From the NCBI GenBank assembly GCA_937870605.1, contig CALMZW010000147.1, positions 1 through 12,687 of the forward strand: DNA of 12,687 nt, given 5' to 3'. Shown here piece after piece: positions 1 to 7,152 of the stretch (within the stretch, counting starts at the first letter, position 1; the number at the start of each line of letters is the position of its first letter). The stretch is from an uncultured Synergistaceae bacterium (GTDB lineage: Bacteria; Synergistota; Synergistia; Synergistales; Aminobacteriaceae). The notes under the pieces were generated by a model, which saw only the letters and a list, made by a program, of their open reading frames with translations, was not told where the DNA came from and made no database searches. The position numbers were made by a program, and so were the translations under genes.

Positions 1-1487
1 GCTTCAGCATGAATATATGAAATTTCCTTCAGCTTGAGGGCTCCCTCGAGTGCGATCGGGAAGGATGCCCCCCGCCCGAGAAAGAGGAAATCTCGCGCGG
101 AAGAATATTTTTGCGCGAGCGCCTGAATACGCGGATATGTCTGAAGGACGCTTTCCACCTTGTACGGCAGGATTTTGAAAGCGTCGGCGTATTCCTCCTG
201 CTCCTGCGCGGAACATGTCCCCTTGTGGCGGGCCAGGTACAGCGAAAGAATCGAGAGCGTCGTCATCTGGGCCATGAATGTCTTCGTGGCCGCGACGCCT
301 ATTTCCGGCCCCGCCTTCAGAAGAAGAACGTCCCGCACTTCACGCGTAATCGTGGATCCCGGAACATTCGTAATCGCGAGGGTTCTCGCTCCTTGTGAGC
401 GGGCTTTCCGGACAGCGGCCAGCGTGTCGGCCGTCTCGCCGGATTGCGAAACGAAAACCGCGAGGGTCCTTTCATCCATCGGGAAACTTCTGTATCGGTA
501 TTCGGATGAGACATCCACGCGGATATCGAAATCCGTCACCTTCTCGAGAAGCCGCTCCGCCGCCAGCGCGGCATAATACGACGATCCGCAGGCGACGAAA
601 TGCACACGGTTCAGGGACAAAACATCCGAATGGGACAAGCCGATCTCCCGAGAGAGATCGAAGACGCCTTCCTGCATCCGTCCTTCAAGTCCGTTTCGCA
701 GAACGAGGCTCTGTTCGTTCATCTCTTTCAGCATAAAATGCGGATAGCCGCATTTATCGACCATCGTGATATCCCAGTCGATATGGGTTCTCCGCGGTGT
801 CTTTCGGATGCCGTTCCCGTCGAAAACCCGAATTTCCTCTGTGCCGAGTTCCGCGATGTCGCCGTCCTCGAGATAGCAGACATCCTGGGTGTACGGCAGG
901 AGTGCGGGAACGTCCGACGCGCAGAACGCCTCGCCCTTCCCGCTTCCCAAGACAAGAGGAGATCCTCTGCGAATGCAATAAATCTTGTCGGGAACGTCGT
1001 TCATGATGATAGCCAGAGCGAAGGACCCGTCGAGGCGCCGGTTCAACCGGACAAGCGCTTCTATCGGGTCTCCTTCGAACATGCGTGAAAGAAGTTGCGC
1101 GGCCACCTCTGTGTCCGTCTGGGAAAGGAAATTGACGCCCTCGTCCGAAAGTTCTCCCTTGATCTTCTGGAAATTTTCGATGATCCCGTTGTGGACCAGA
1201 ACGACTTTCCGGCATTGATCGCAATGCGGATGCGCGTTGACGACGGACACGCCTCCGTGCGTCGCCCAGCGCGTATGTCCTATTCCTCTCGTTCCGGTCA
1301 TATTCTCGTTCAGGAGCACTTTCTCGAGGTCGGCGACTTTGCCAACCTCTTTGACGACCTTGAGCCCTTCTTCATCGGAAACCGCGACCCCGGCCGAATC
1401 ATATCCCCGGTATTCAAGCCGTTTCATTCCGTCAAGAAGAACGTCAACAGCAACTCTGAACCCCACGTAGCCAACAATGCCGCACAT
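1..1487 (-). CDS. glmS: Glutamine-fructose-6-phosphate aminotransferase (isomerizing), C-terminus cut by window edge
   Basis: GlmS converts fructose-6-phosphate and glutamine into glucosamine-6-phosphate and glutamate, the first committed step to UDP-GlcNAc for peptidoglycan. The visible 495 residues start MCGIVGYVG; after Met removal the exposed Cys is the nucleophile of the class II glutamine amidotransferase domain. Other glutaminase signatures follow: LEYRGYDSAGVAV near residue 25, HTRWATHGG near 71-79 and HNGIIEN near 100. Two SIS sugar-isomerase domains follow: CGSSYYA near 300, SQSGETADT near 345, GPEIGVAATKTF near 393, and the second SIS domain with LGRGASFPIALEGALKLKE. The reading frame is open at base 1, ending in SYIHAEA, so roughly the last 110 residues of a ~605-residue protein are missing. 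The start is fixed by the family N-terminus; a weak AGGCGG site lies 13 bases upstream. A glmS ribozyme precedes it, implying feedback control by GlcN-6-P. Confidence 0.97.
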   Translation of the reverse strand, partial: MCGIVGYVGFRVAVDVLLDGMKRLEYRGYDSAGVAVSDEEGLKVVKEVGKVADLEKVLLNENMTGTRGIGHTRWATHGGVSVVNAHPHCDQCRKVVLVHNGIIENFQKIKGELSDEGVNFLSQTDTEVAAQLLSRMFEGDPIEALVRLNRRLDGSFALAIIMNDVPDKIYCIRRGSPLVLGSGKGEAFCASDVPALLPYTQDVCYLEDGDIAELGTEEIRVFDGNGIRKTPRRTHIDWDITMVDKCGYPHFMLKEMNEQSLVLRNGLEGRMQEGVFDLSREIGLSHSDVLSLNRVHFVACGSSYYAALAAERLLEKVTDFDIRVDVSSEYRYRSFPMDERTLAVFVSQSGETADTLAAVRKARSQGARTLAITNVPGSTITREVRDVLLLKAGPEIGVAATKTFMAQMTTLSILSLYLARHKGTCSAQEQEEYADAFKILPYKVESVLQTYPRIQALAQKYSSARDFLFLGRGASFPIALEGALKLKEISYIHAE

Positions 1488-1519
1488 GGTGTCTTCCGCA
1501 CCGCCTTTTTAATCGCACA

Positions 1520-1664
1520 CGGAACCGCCGTCCCTTGTCCCGGGAATCACTCCCCGTCTTTCGGGCTTCAGGCTTTACGGGTGTGTTCCGCACCCCGAGG
1601 GCATCCGCCGAATATTCGATTCTCCCTCGTCCTCGTCAACTGGGAAAAAACCAGTCCTGGCGCT
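1520..1664 (-). ncRNA. glmS ribozyme (GlcN-6-P-activated self-cleaving riboswitch)
   Basis: Read 5' to 3' on the minus strand, this leader opens with A|GCGCCAG (1664 to 1657), the invariant cleavage-site region of glmS ribozymes, with expected scission between A1664 and G1663. P1 is ACTGG (1655-1651) paired with CCAGT (1643-1639) around a U-rich loop. It is followed by the invariant TTGACGAGG element (1639-1631), which holds the catalytic guanine in characterised ribozymes. P2 pairs CGAGGG (1629-1624) with CCCTCG (1601-1596). Between them lies ATCGAATATTCGGCGGATG, whose GGCG (1609-1606) can pair with the 5' CGCC (1662-1659), the pseudoknot of the active site. GGGTG (1595-1591) with CACCC (1583-1579) forms P3, and a GGGACAAGGG element (1542-1533) matches the conserved 3' domain. 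It lies 33 bases before glmS, the expected gene. In the family, GlcN-6-P acts as cofactor for cleavage and the cut mRNA is degraded. The 3' boundary is approximate. Confidence 0.96.
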
Positions 1665-1693
1665 TCCCCTGAACGCAGCTTTCCTTCCCGCAC

Positions 1694-1706
1694 ATCACCT
1701 CCTTTC
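1694..1706 (-). promoter_or_regulatory. Very strong Shine-Dalgarno overlapping galU stop, upstream of glmS ribozyme
   Basis: The 13 bases GAAAGGAGGTGAT on the minus strand are fully complementary to the usual 3' end of bacterial 16S rRNA. They overlap the galU stop codon (1707-1705) by two bases. Two very short frames could use the site: GTG at 1693-1691 (4 bases after GGAGG), running 41 codons to a stop at 1568, and ATG at 1695-1693 (2 bases after GGAGG), running 19 codons to a stop at 1636. Both spacings are shorter than ideal and neither product resembles a known protein, so I do not annotate a CDS. It could load ribosomes ahead of the ribozyme or be a remnant of a coupled glmS start. Only the sequence match is certain. 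Confidence 0.6.
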
Positions 1707-2562
1707 AGGAAATCGCGTTTTCGATCACCTTTCGCAACACGGGATCCTTCATCGCCATCCGCACATTTGCATAGAGCCATCCGGATTGCGTTCCACAATC
1801 GAGCCTCGTTCCCGAATAGACGACTCCCCAGACAGGTTCCCGATCCGAGAGCAAACGAATCGCGTCCGTCAATTGAATTTCACCGCCCGCTCCGGGCTGA
1901 ACCTGCTCGATCATGGGGAAAATGGAAGGCGAAAGGATATATCGTCCCATGATCGCCAGCCGGCTCGGCGCGTTTTGCGGCCCCGGCTTTTCGACAAGGT
2001 CGTGAATCCGGTAAACCCCCTCGCCGACAGATTCCGCCGCGACGATTCCATATCGTGACGTGTCCTGCTGCGAGACCTCCTCGAGAGCGATGACGCTGCC
2101 GCCAAGCCTGTCATGTACTGCAATGAGCTGCGACAGGACGGGCGGTTCCCCGATCATGACATCATCGGGCAGAATAACGCCGAAGAAGTCGTTCCGACAA
2201 AAGGGTTCTCCGCAATTCACCGCGTGCCCCAGTCCCAGTGGTTCCGGCTGACGCGCAAAGACGATCTTTTTTCCTTCGGAGACGTTGCGGACGATCGCCA
2301 GAAGATCATCCTTCCCGCGCTGACGAAGCATCGCTTCAAGCTCCCAGGAACGGTCGAAATAATCTTCCATCGATCTTTTCGTCCGACCGGTAATGATAAT
2401 GACGTCCGCACACCCCGACGCCACGGCCTCTTCGACTCCGTAGGCGATGATCGGCCTATCCACGAGGGGAAGCATTTCTTTCGGCGTTTCCTTGGTTGCA
2501 GGAAGAAAACGGGTCCCCAACCCGGCCGCGGGGAACAGACATTTGGTGACAGGCGCTTTCAT
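1705..2562 (-). CDS. galU: UTP-glucose-1-phosphate uridylyltransferase
   Basis: GalU joins UTP and glucose-1-phosphate to give UDP-glucose and pyrophosphate, feeding cell-wall polysaccharide and glycolipid synthesis. The 285-residue protein from ATG 2562 is close to the usual ~290. Family signatures are all present: the nucleotide-binding PAAGLGTRFLPATKETPKEM near residues 10-30, VDRPIIAYGVEEAVASG, the UTP-site glycine region GLGHAV, LPDDVM, the loop EKPGPQNAPSRLAIMGRY, GAGGEIQLTDAI, and RLDCGTQSGWL near the C-terminus. The start is uncertain: ATG 2562 gives the family-standard N-terminus (MKAPVTKCLFPAAG) but has no clear ribosome site. In-frame GTG at 2577 has GAGG eight bases upstream, and GTG at 2583 has GGGAGG eleven bases upstream; these would add 5 or 7 residues. 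The gene starts 25 bases after glmM and probably shares its transcript. A role as another sugar nucleotidyltransferase is unlikely given motif agreement. Confidence 0.95.
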   Translation of the reverse strand: MKAPVTKCLFPAAGLGTRFLPATKETPKEMLPLVDRPIIAYGVEEAVASGCADVIIITGRTKRSMEDYFDRSWELEAMLRQRGKDDLLAIVRNVSEGKKIVFARQPEPLGLGHAVNCGEPFCRNDFFGVILPDDVMIGEPPVLSQLIAVHDRLGGSVIALEEVSQQDTSRYGIVAAESVGEGVYRIHDLVEKPGPQNAPSRLAIMGRYILSPSIFPMIEQVQPGAGGEIQLTDAIRLLSDREPVWGVVYSGTRLDCGTQSGWLYANVRMAMKDPVLRKVIENAIS

Positions 2563-2587
2563 ATTGAGCGATAGCACGTTCACAGCC

Positions 2588-3979
2588 TCAAAAACCTCCC
2601 TGTCGGGTAGCGGTTGGCGATCTGAAATTCGTTGTGCGAATTCGTTCAAGAATGGTATCCGAAACTTCCTGCATGCGCACGGGATCCTTCGCTTCAACGA
2701 GAACCCTGAGCAAAGGTTCCGTTCCTGAAGGGCGAATGAGAACGCGCCCCTCCTCTCCAAGCATCTCCGTCGCGGTCTCTGAAAGCTCGCGCAGTTCCTC
2801 GGCTCCGATTTTCGAACCTCCGGATATTTCCACATTTCGCAACAATTGAGGGTAGCGACCGAAGCGATCCGTCAGCGTTGAAATATCCTCTCCGAGTTCC
2901 ATGCAGGCGCGCAGGAAAAGAAAGCCCGTACACAGACCGTCCCCCGTCTTGACATATTCCGACAGGATGATGTGACCCGACTGCTCTCCGCCCAAAGACG
3001 CCGTCTGTTGCTTCATCGTCTCCATGACGTATCGGTCTCCGACCGGACAACGGAAAACACGGATTCCTTCCGAGGAAAGGTGTTCCTCAAGCGCCATATT
3101 GCTCATGACCGTGGCGACGACTCCGCTCCCGAGCGTTCCGCGCCGGGACATCCACCGACCAAGAACCCAGAGCATGATGTCCCCGTCGATCATCCGGCCT
3201 TTTCCATCGACACAGAGAACACGATCGGCGTCGCCGTCGTAGGCTATTCCGAACGAGGCGTTTCTCGCCAGGACCTCCCCGGAGAGCGAAGCCATGTGCA
3301 TGACGCCGAAGCCGTCGTTGATGTTCAGTCCGTCCGGCTTCATTCCGATAAAGCTCCAGCCGGGCAGACTCCCCGATAGTTTCGAGAAAACCGATACGGC
3401 TGCGCCGTTCGCGCAATCGACTACGACGTTTTTCCCCGGAAGATCTCTGTCGTGCAGAAGTGTCATGATCCATCGCGAGTAATCGGCTCCTCCGGAGGAC
3501 ACGTCTTCCGAAACGCCGACCGAAGCTCCCGTCGGTCGCCAATCGTCTATGAGATTATCCCCGAGATACTCCTCAATTGAGGCCTCGGCGTCGTCAGCAA
3601 GCTTGCATCCGTCTCCGTCGAGAAACTTTATCCCGTTGTATTCTGCGGGATTGTGAGACGCGCTGATGATGCAGCCTCCGTTCGCGCTGTGATCCCGCAC
3701 AAGGAAGCTGACTCCGGGAGTGGGTATGACACCCGCAGTCAGAACATGCGCCCCGGCGGACATCATTCCGGCGATAACAGCCGCTTCGATCATAACGCCG
3801 GACCTTCTGGTGTCCCGTCCGACAACGACACGCGGTCTCGGAGCGCCGCGTTCCGTCAGGTAAAGCACGTAGGAACGCCCGAGACGAAGCGCCAGTTCCG
3901 GCGTCATCAGCCCCTTGTTCGCAACGTCCCTTACTCCGTCGGTTCCGAACAGGCAGCGGATCTTCTTTTCACATTCCAT
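2588..3979 (-). CDS. glmM: Phosphoglucosamine mutase
   Basis: GlmM interconverts glucosamine-6-phosphate and glucosamine-1-phosphate, the step after GlmS on the way to UDP-GlcNAc. The 463-residue protein carries the four parts of the alpha-D-phosphohexomutase fold in order: the FGTDGVRD opening near 11-18; the phosphoserine loop ISASHNP with catalytic Ser108; the metal loop DGDADR at 248-253 (Asp248, 250, 252 bind Mg2+); the sugar loop GEQSGH at 331-336, the version typical of GlmM rather than phosphomannomutase; and the phosphate-binding RPSGTEPLLRV at 416-426. I chose ATG 3979 because GAGG lies six bases upstream; an in-frame GTG at 3991 would add four residues but overlaps that ribosome site. 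It follows cdaR by 27 bases. In Lactococcus, Bacillus and Listeria, GlmM binds CdaA and lowers its activity, and the conserved cdaA-cdaR-glmM order suggests the same here. The C-terminus runs about 12-15 residues past the usual end. Confidence 0.97.
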   Translation of the reverse strand: MECEKKIRCLFGTDGVRDVANKGLMTPELALRLGRSYVLYLTERGAPRPRVVVGRDTRRSGVMIEAAVIAGMMSAGAHVLTAGVIPTPGVSFLVRDHSANGGCIISASHNPAEYNGIKFLDGDGCKLADDAEASIEEYLGDNLIDDWRPTGASVGVSEDVSSGGADYSRWIMTLLHDRDLPGKNVVVDCANGAAVSVFSKLSGSLPGWSFIGMKPDGLNINDGFGVMHMASLSGEVLARNASFGIAYDGDADRVLCVDGKGRMIDGDIMLWVLGRWMSRRGTLGSGVVATVMSNMALEEHLSSEGIRVFRCPVGDRYVMETMKQQTASLGGEQSGHIILSEYVKTGDGLCTGFLFLRACMELGEDISTLTDRFGRYPQLLRNVEISGGSKIGAEELRELSETATEMLGEEGRVLIRPSGTEPLLRVLVEAKDPVRMQEVSDTILERIRTTNFRSPTATRQGGF

Positions 3980-4006
3980 TGTGCGCCTCACCTTCCTGCG
4001 AATACA

Positions 4007-5236
4007 TCAATCGACCATAGCCGTTACAGTCACGTTTCGTGGCTCCACCCGGAGAATCCGTACCTTTTTCGAAGCGATATTGCGAATCAGAACCGGGACA
4101 AGAAGCTTCCTGGAAATCACGTTCGTTACGTTGACGACGGCCCGGAAAGGACTATCGGCGCTTTCGAGCGCAGCCAGATCCGAAGGCGTTCCTTCGACCG
4201 TGACGTTGACAAACGACGGATCGACGGACCATGCAGGGTAGACGCTCTTCCCCTCGATTCCGACAGCAACTTTCGAGAAGGAACGGGATGTCGTCCTCTG
4301 TTTCAGCGCAACGGAAACACGCACGGTTTCGGGAGCGATTACGCGAAGCGCCTCGTCGTTCAACCCGGCAAAACCGATCCGGTACTCCTGATCCCCGGTA
4401 ATTCCGTTGATATCGATCAATTCGGTCTCAACGGTCTTCAGGCCGTCCAGCTTCGCATACGGCCCCTGAACCATCGCCTCTGTCGGCTCGACTGCTATTG
4501 CACGGATATCGAAGTCATCAACCGGCTTTCCCGAAATATTGGCATGAATCGGGAATGCTTTTTGAGGAATGCCCTTGACAAGCACTCCCCGTAATTTTAT
4601 TTTTTTCGGTTCCATTGTCACTTCTTTTTCAAATTCTTCTGACTTCTCTATCTCCACCGGGAGCAACAACTCGCCCCCGCCCTGTAACTGTTCCAGCGTC
4701 GGGCGAACCTTCGCAGCGCCGACCTTCGCAAGATCTTTTTCGACGCCCCGGACTGTGACATCTTTCGGAACGATCTCCACCGATTCGAGATACACTCCTG
4801 ACGGAAGACCGTTCTGAACGTCGATTTCCACCGGAACGAGTCTGTCCACAAACCGGATCATTTCAAAGGCGACCTGGGAAGGAGAGATATCGACAAGCTT
4901 CACGTCCTTCGGAAGGATAGCACGCACGGCAAGCTGGTATTTTCCCACGGATAGCCCCCGCGTGTCTACCTCGCACGTTACGGCTCCCGATCCGAGCGTT
5001 GCTATCACGGTTCTGGAACCCGCGACATGAACGTCCACCTCATCGATTTCGGCTTTCAATACCGTCTGAGGAGGAAGATTGAGGTATTCCACCTTGCATC
5101 GCAACGTTTTTACGGATTCCACTGCGTCATCGGCGCCTACATGGAACCACAGGAAAAACGCGATAAGGACAGAGATAATGCGCAGGAACATGGGAGACGT
5201 CAAAAGATCGTCGATTTTTTTCATTCTTTCTCCCAT
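4007..5236 (-). CDS. cdaR: YbbR-domain regulator of diadenylate cyclase
   Basis: CdaR/YbbR is the membrane-anchored partner of CdaA and modulates c-di-AMP synthesis in Bacillus and Listeria. The 409 residues start with a short basic cytoplasmic tail and one hydrophobic segment at about 16-34 (FLRIISVLIAFFLWFHVG), with no cleavage motif, so the rest should lie outside the membrane. Four YbbR-type beta repeats follow, visible by the recurring strand motifs DVHVAG, DVTVRG, EAMVQG and NVTVEG, with boundaries at roughly 40, 125, 210 and 305. The start is firm: GGAGG at 5246-5242 sits five bases before ATG 5236 and overlaps the cdaA stop codon. The gene lies between cdaA and glmM, the standard position. 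YbbR repeats diverge strongly between phyla, so the identification rests on architecture plus neighbours more than on identity. Confidence 0.93.
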   Translation of the reverse strand: MGERMKKIDDLLTSPMFLRIISVLIAFFLWFHVGADDAVESVKTLRCKVEYLNLPPQTVLKAEIDEVDVHVAGSRTVIATLGSGAVTCEVDTRGLSVGKYQLAVRAILPKDVKLVDISPSQVAFEMIRFVDRLVPVEIDVQNGLPSGVYLESVEIVPKDVTVRGVEKDLAKVGAAKVRPTLEQLQGGGELLLPVEIEKSEEFEKEVTMEPKKIKLRGVLVKGIPQKAFPIHANISGKPVDDFDIRAIAVEPTEAMVQGPYAKLDGLKTVETELIDINGITGDQEYRIGFAGLNDEALRVIAPETVRVSVALKQRTTSRSFSKVAVGIEGKSVYPAWSVDPSFVNVTVEGTPSDLAALESADSPFRAVVNVTNVISRKLLVPVLIRNIASKKVRILRVEPRNVTVTAMVD

Positions 5237-5245
5237 AATATCCTC

Positions 5246-6061
5246 CTATTCCTTCGTCCAGAACGCATTCACACTGTCGGAAATGCGTTTCCAGAAGGAA
5301 GTCTTCATGGGTTCTTCCGCCCCGAAATAGTGCAGCAACAGCTTGTGGACCTGTGCATCCTTGAGATTGCGCGACAGGTGGCCGTTGATCGTGAGCGCGA
5401 TCTCCCCTCGTTCTTCAGAGACGACCAGCGCCATGGCGTCGGACACCTCGGTCACGCCGAGAGCTGCCCGATGACGCGTCCCCATCCAACGCGCGATGTC
5501 GGTATTGTCCGTCAGAGGAAGATAGCACGCCGCTGCTACGAGGATATCCCTGTCAATGATGACGGCGCCGTCGTGAAGGGGGGTCCCAGGGTAGAAGATC
5601 GTGGAAAGAAGCTCCTGCGTTATCTCCGAGTTTAAAACCACTGCGGTTCTCCAGAAATCCTTCAGCCCGGTATTCCGCTGAAGCACGACGAGCGCTCCAA
5701 CATTCTGCGTCTTCATCGAGACCAGGGCGCGAAGAATTTCCTGACTCAAAAACTCGGCCCGCATCTGGGATCTCCCGCGACGCCAGATATTGCCGCGGCC
5801 GAGTTCTTCGAGCATCTTCCTCAATTCCGGCTGAAACACGATCGGAATCGCTATCAGCAATACTCCGAGAGCCTCTCCCATAAACCAGGAGAGCGTTCTC
5901 ATGTCCATAATCCTGGAACCGACCGTCAGAAAAGCGATGATGATAAGCCCCTTGACGAGTTGCATCGCACGCGTCCCGACAAGCAGCAGAAGCAAACGGT
6001 AAATGATAAAGGAGACGATCGCTATATCGAGAAAATCATGCCACAGAAAAATGCCGAACAT
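5246..6061 (-). CDS. cdaA: Membrane diadenylate cyclase, CdaA type
   Basis: CdaA condenses two ATP into cyclic di-AMP, a second messenger for potassium, osmotic and cell-wall homeostasis. The 271-residue protein has three hydrophobic N-terminal helices at about 9-29, 33-50 and 60-77, then a linker and a DAC domain from about residue 100. Both catalytic motifs are intact: DGA at 164-166 within PLHDGAVII, and RHRAA at 196-200 within GTRHRAALGVTE. Length and layout match CdaA of Bacillus (about 273) rather than DisA or CdaS. I chose ATG 6061 because GAGGGGGG (6074-6067) lies five bases upstream; an in-frame GTG at 6079 would overlap the racemase stop and add six residues (MTRGDV) without a ribosome site. 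The next gene, cdaR, begins nine bases after the stop, supporting co-expression. Confidence 0.97.
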   Translation of the reverse strand: MFGIFLWHDFLDIAIVSFIIYRLLLLLVGTRAMQLVKGLIIIAFLTVGSRIMDMRTLSWFMGEALGVLLIAIPIVFQPELRKMLEELGRGNIWRRGRSQMRAEFLSQEILRALVSMKTQNVGALVVLQRNTGLKDFWRTAVVLNSEITQELLSTIFYPGTPLHDGAVIIDRDILVAAACYLPLTDNTDIARWMGTRHRAALGVTEVSDAMALVVSEERGEIALTINGHLSRNLKDAQVHKLLLHYFGAEEPMKTSFWKRISDSVNAFWTKE

Positions 6062-6066
6062 GACGT

Positions 6067-6074
6067 CCCCCCTC
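6067..6074 (-). promoter_or_regulatory. Ribosome binding site deciding the cdaA start
   Basis: GAGGGGGG on the minus strand, five bases before ATG 6061, lies just after the racemase stop codon (6078-6076). It supports the ATG start over the in-frame GTG at 6079 and gives cdaA its own initiation site separate from coupled read-through. Confidence 0.8.
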
Positions 6075-6075
6075 G

Positions 6076-7152
6076 TCACATAATTTCCATAGGAACATAC
6101 GGAGACGTGGCCAGATCGAGCATAGCGGAATAATTCAGCGAAAAACGAAGCGTAGCGCCGATTCCTGGAGGGACAAGCATATCATCGACATCGAGAACGA
6201 GGTGATCACTTGACGCCCCAAGAACGATCACTCCCGGGTCGCATGGCTTCAATCCTTCGATATCCACATCCTGTTTTCCAATTGCGGCGATCGCCCGCAG
6301 ACGAACCCCGCGATCCGTAAAAACAGGCGTGCGGCCAAAAGCGTCGTATGCAATTTCGCCAATCGGAACAGAGGGTTTTTTGCGTATTTCGACTATTTTT
6401 GCTTCCAGCTCCATTGTTGCCCGGTAGAGGTATGGGATGTTCTGCATTCGCGTAACGTCGTGTCCAAGGAGAATTCCTTCGCCAATCCTGAGGTTGTTGA
6501 CTCCCTTCGGCAGAAGCCCCTTTTCGAGAAGAGAAAGCGACGAGGTGGCCCCCCCCGATATCATCGGGATCGGAACATCCAGAATCGTTTCCAGACTGTC
6601 TCGGATGCGAACGAGTTCTTCGAGGGCGCGCACCGAAGGAATCGTACCGCCGAAACAGCCGAAATTCACGCCGACGCCCGCCGCGCGAACACGGGGGCAT
6701 GACCGGAGCGTCGCGGAAATGGAGTCGACTTCATCGGGCCAGAAGCCTTCGCGCAAATCCCCGAGATCGAACATGAGGAGTACGGAATACACTCTATCGG
6801 TTCGTTCGCATTCTCTCTGAATCAGCAGAAGCGTTTCCGTCATGGATACGGCGCAACAATCCGCGTGCGCCACCACTTTCCGGATCTCACCAGGCATCGG
6901 AATGCGCAAAAGCAATACGGGAGCTGAGGGAACGCACTTTTTCAGAAGCATGACGTTTTCGATCCTGCTGTCCGCCAACCAGGAACATCCGCCCTCCAGC
7001 ATGGCGTTCACGACGCATGGATGGGCGCAGACTCCTTTTGTCACTCCGGTTACGGTCACGCCGGATCTCCGGCACAGGTCGACAACTCTTCTGGTGTTTT
7101 CGACGATGCGATCCCGGAACACGACCAAACGGGGAAAATCATTTTCTTTCAT
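6076..7152 (-). CDS. PLP-dependent amino-acid racemase, ornithine/alanine racemase-like
   Basis: This 358-residue protein belongs to the fold-III PLP family with an alanine-racemase N-terminal TIM barrel. The Schiff-base lysine is Lys39 in TGVTKGVCAHP, followed by GGCSWLADSRIEN; DLGDLREGFW sits near 130-140, a phosphate-binding SGGATSSL near 200, and NNLRIGEGILLG near 220. The VTK, ADSRIEN and DLGDLREG signatures match the ornithine racemase (Orr) subgroup known from Clostridium sticklandii rather than biosynthetic Alr, which is longer at the C-terminus and supplies a catalytic Tyr there. Substrate cannot be read from sequence; ornithine, alanine or another amino acid are possible. ATG 7152 overlaps the nfo stop as ATGA, with GGGGAG four bases upstream. 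No ornithine-degradation genes adjoin it. Its place directly before cdaA might point to D-amino-acid supply for peptidoglycan, but that is inference. Confidence 0.85.
   Translation of the reverse strand: MKENDFPRLVVFRDRIVENTRRVVDLCRRSGVTVTGVTKGVCAHPCVVNAMLEGGCSWLADSRIENVMLLKKCVPSAPVLLLRIPMPGEIRKVVAHADCCAVSMTETLLLIQRECERTDRVYSVLLMFDLGDLREGFWPDEVDSISATLRSCPRVRAAGVGVNFGCFGGTIPSVRALEELVRIRDSLETILDVPIPMISGGATSSLSLLEKGLLPKGVNNLRIGEGILLGHDVTRMQNIPYLYRATMELEAKIVEIRKKPSVPIGEIAYDAFGRTPVFTDRGVRLRAIAAIGKQDVDIEGLKPCDPGVIVLGASSDHLVLDVDDMLVPPGIGATLRFSLNYSAMLDLATSPYVPMEIM

Noticed and set aside
754..1224. Minus-strand frame of 156 codons
   Set aside because: It lies wholly within glmS in another frame and shows no domain.
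1611..1639. TTGACG, 17-base spacer, AATATT as a minus-strand promoter
   Set aside because: Both hexamers lie in invariant parts of the ribozyme core, so their presence is explained by RNA structure; AATATT is only a 4/6 match to the -10 consensus.
1645..1660. CCAGGACTGG followed by six U as an intrinsic terminator
   Set aside because: The stem would be 3-4 pairs with a 2-4 base loop, too weak, and the same bases form ribozyme P1.
1095..1952. Long plus-strand open frame of 285 codons
   Set aside because: It runs antisense through glmS, the ribozyme and galU, and its product is Arg/Ser/Pro-rich with no family motif, typical of the shadow of GC-rich coding DNA.
3653..4594. Plus-strand frame of 313 codons
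   Set aside because: Antisense to glmM and cdaR, both clearly supported by motifs; low-complexity composition and no motif.
6062..6079. GTG 6079 as the cdaA start
   Set aside because: It overlaps the racemase stop and has no ribosome site, while ATG 6061 has a strong one at the right spacing.
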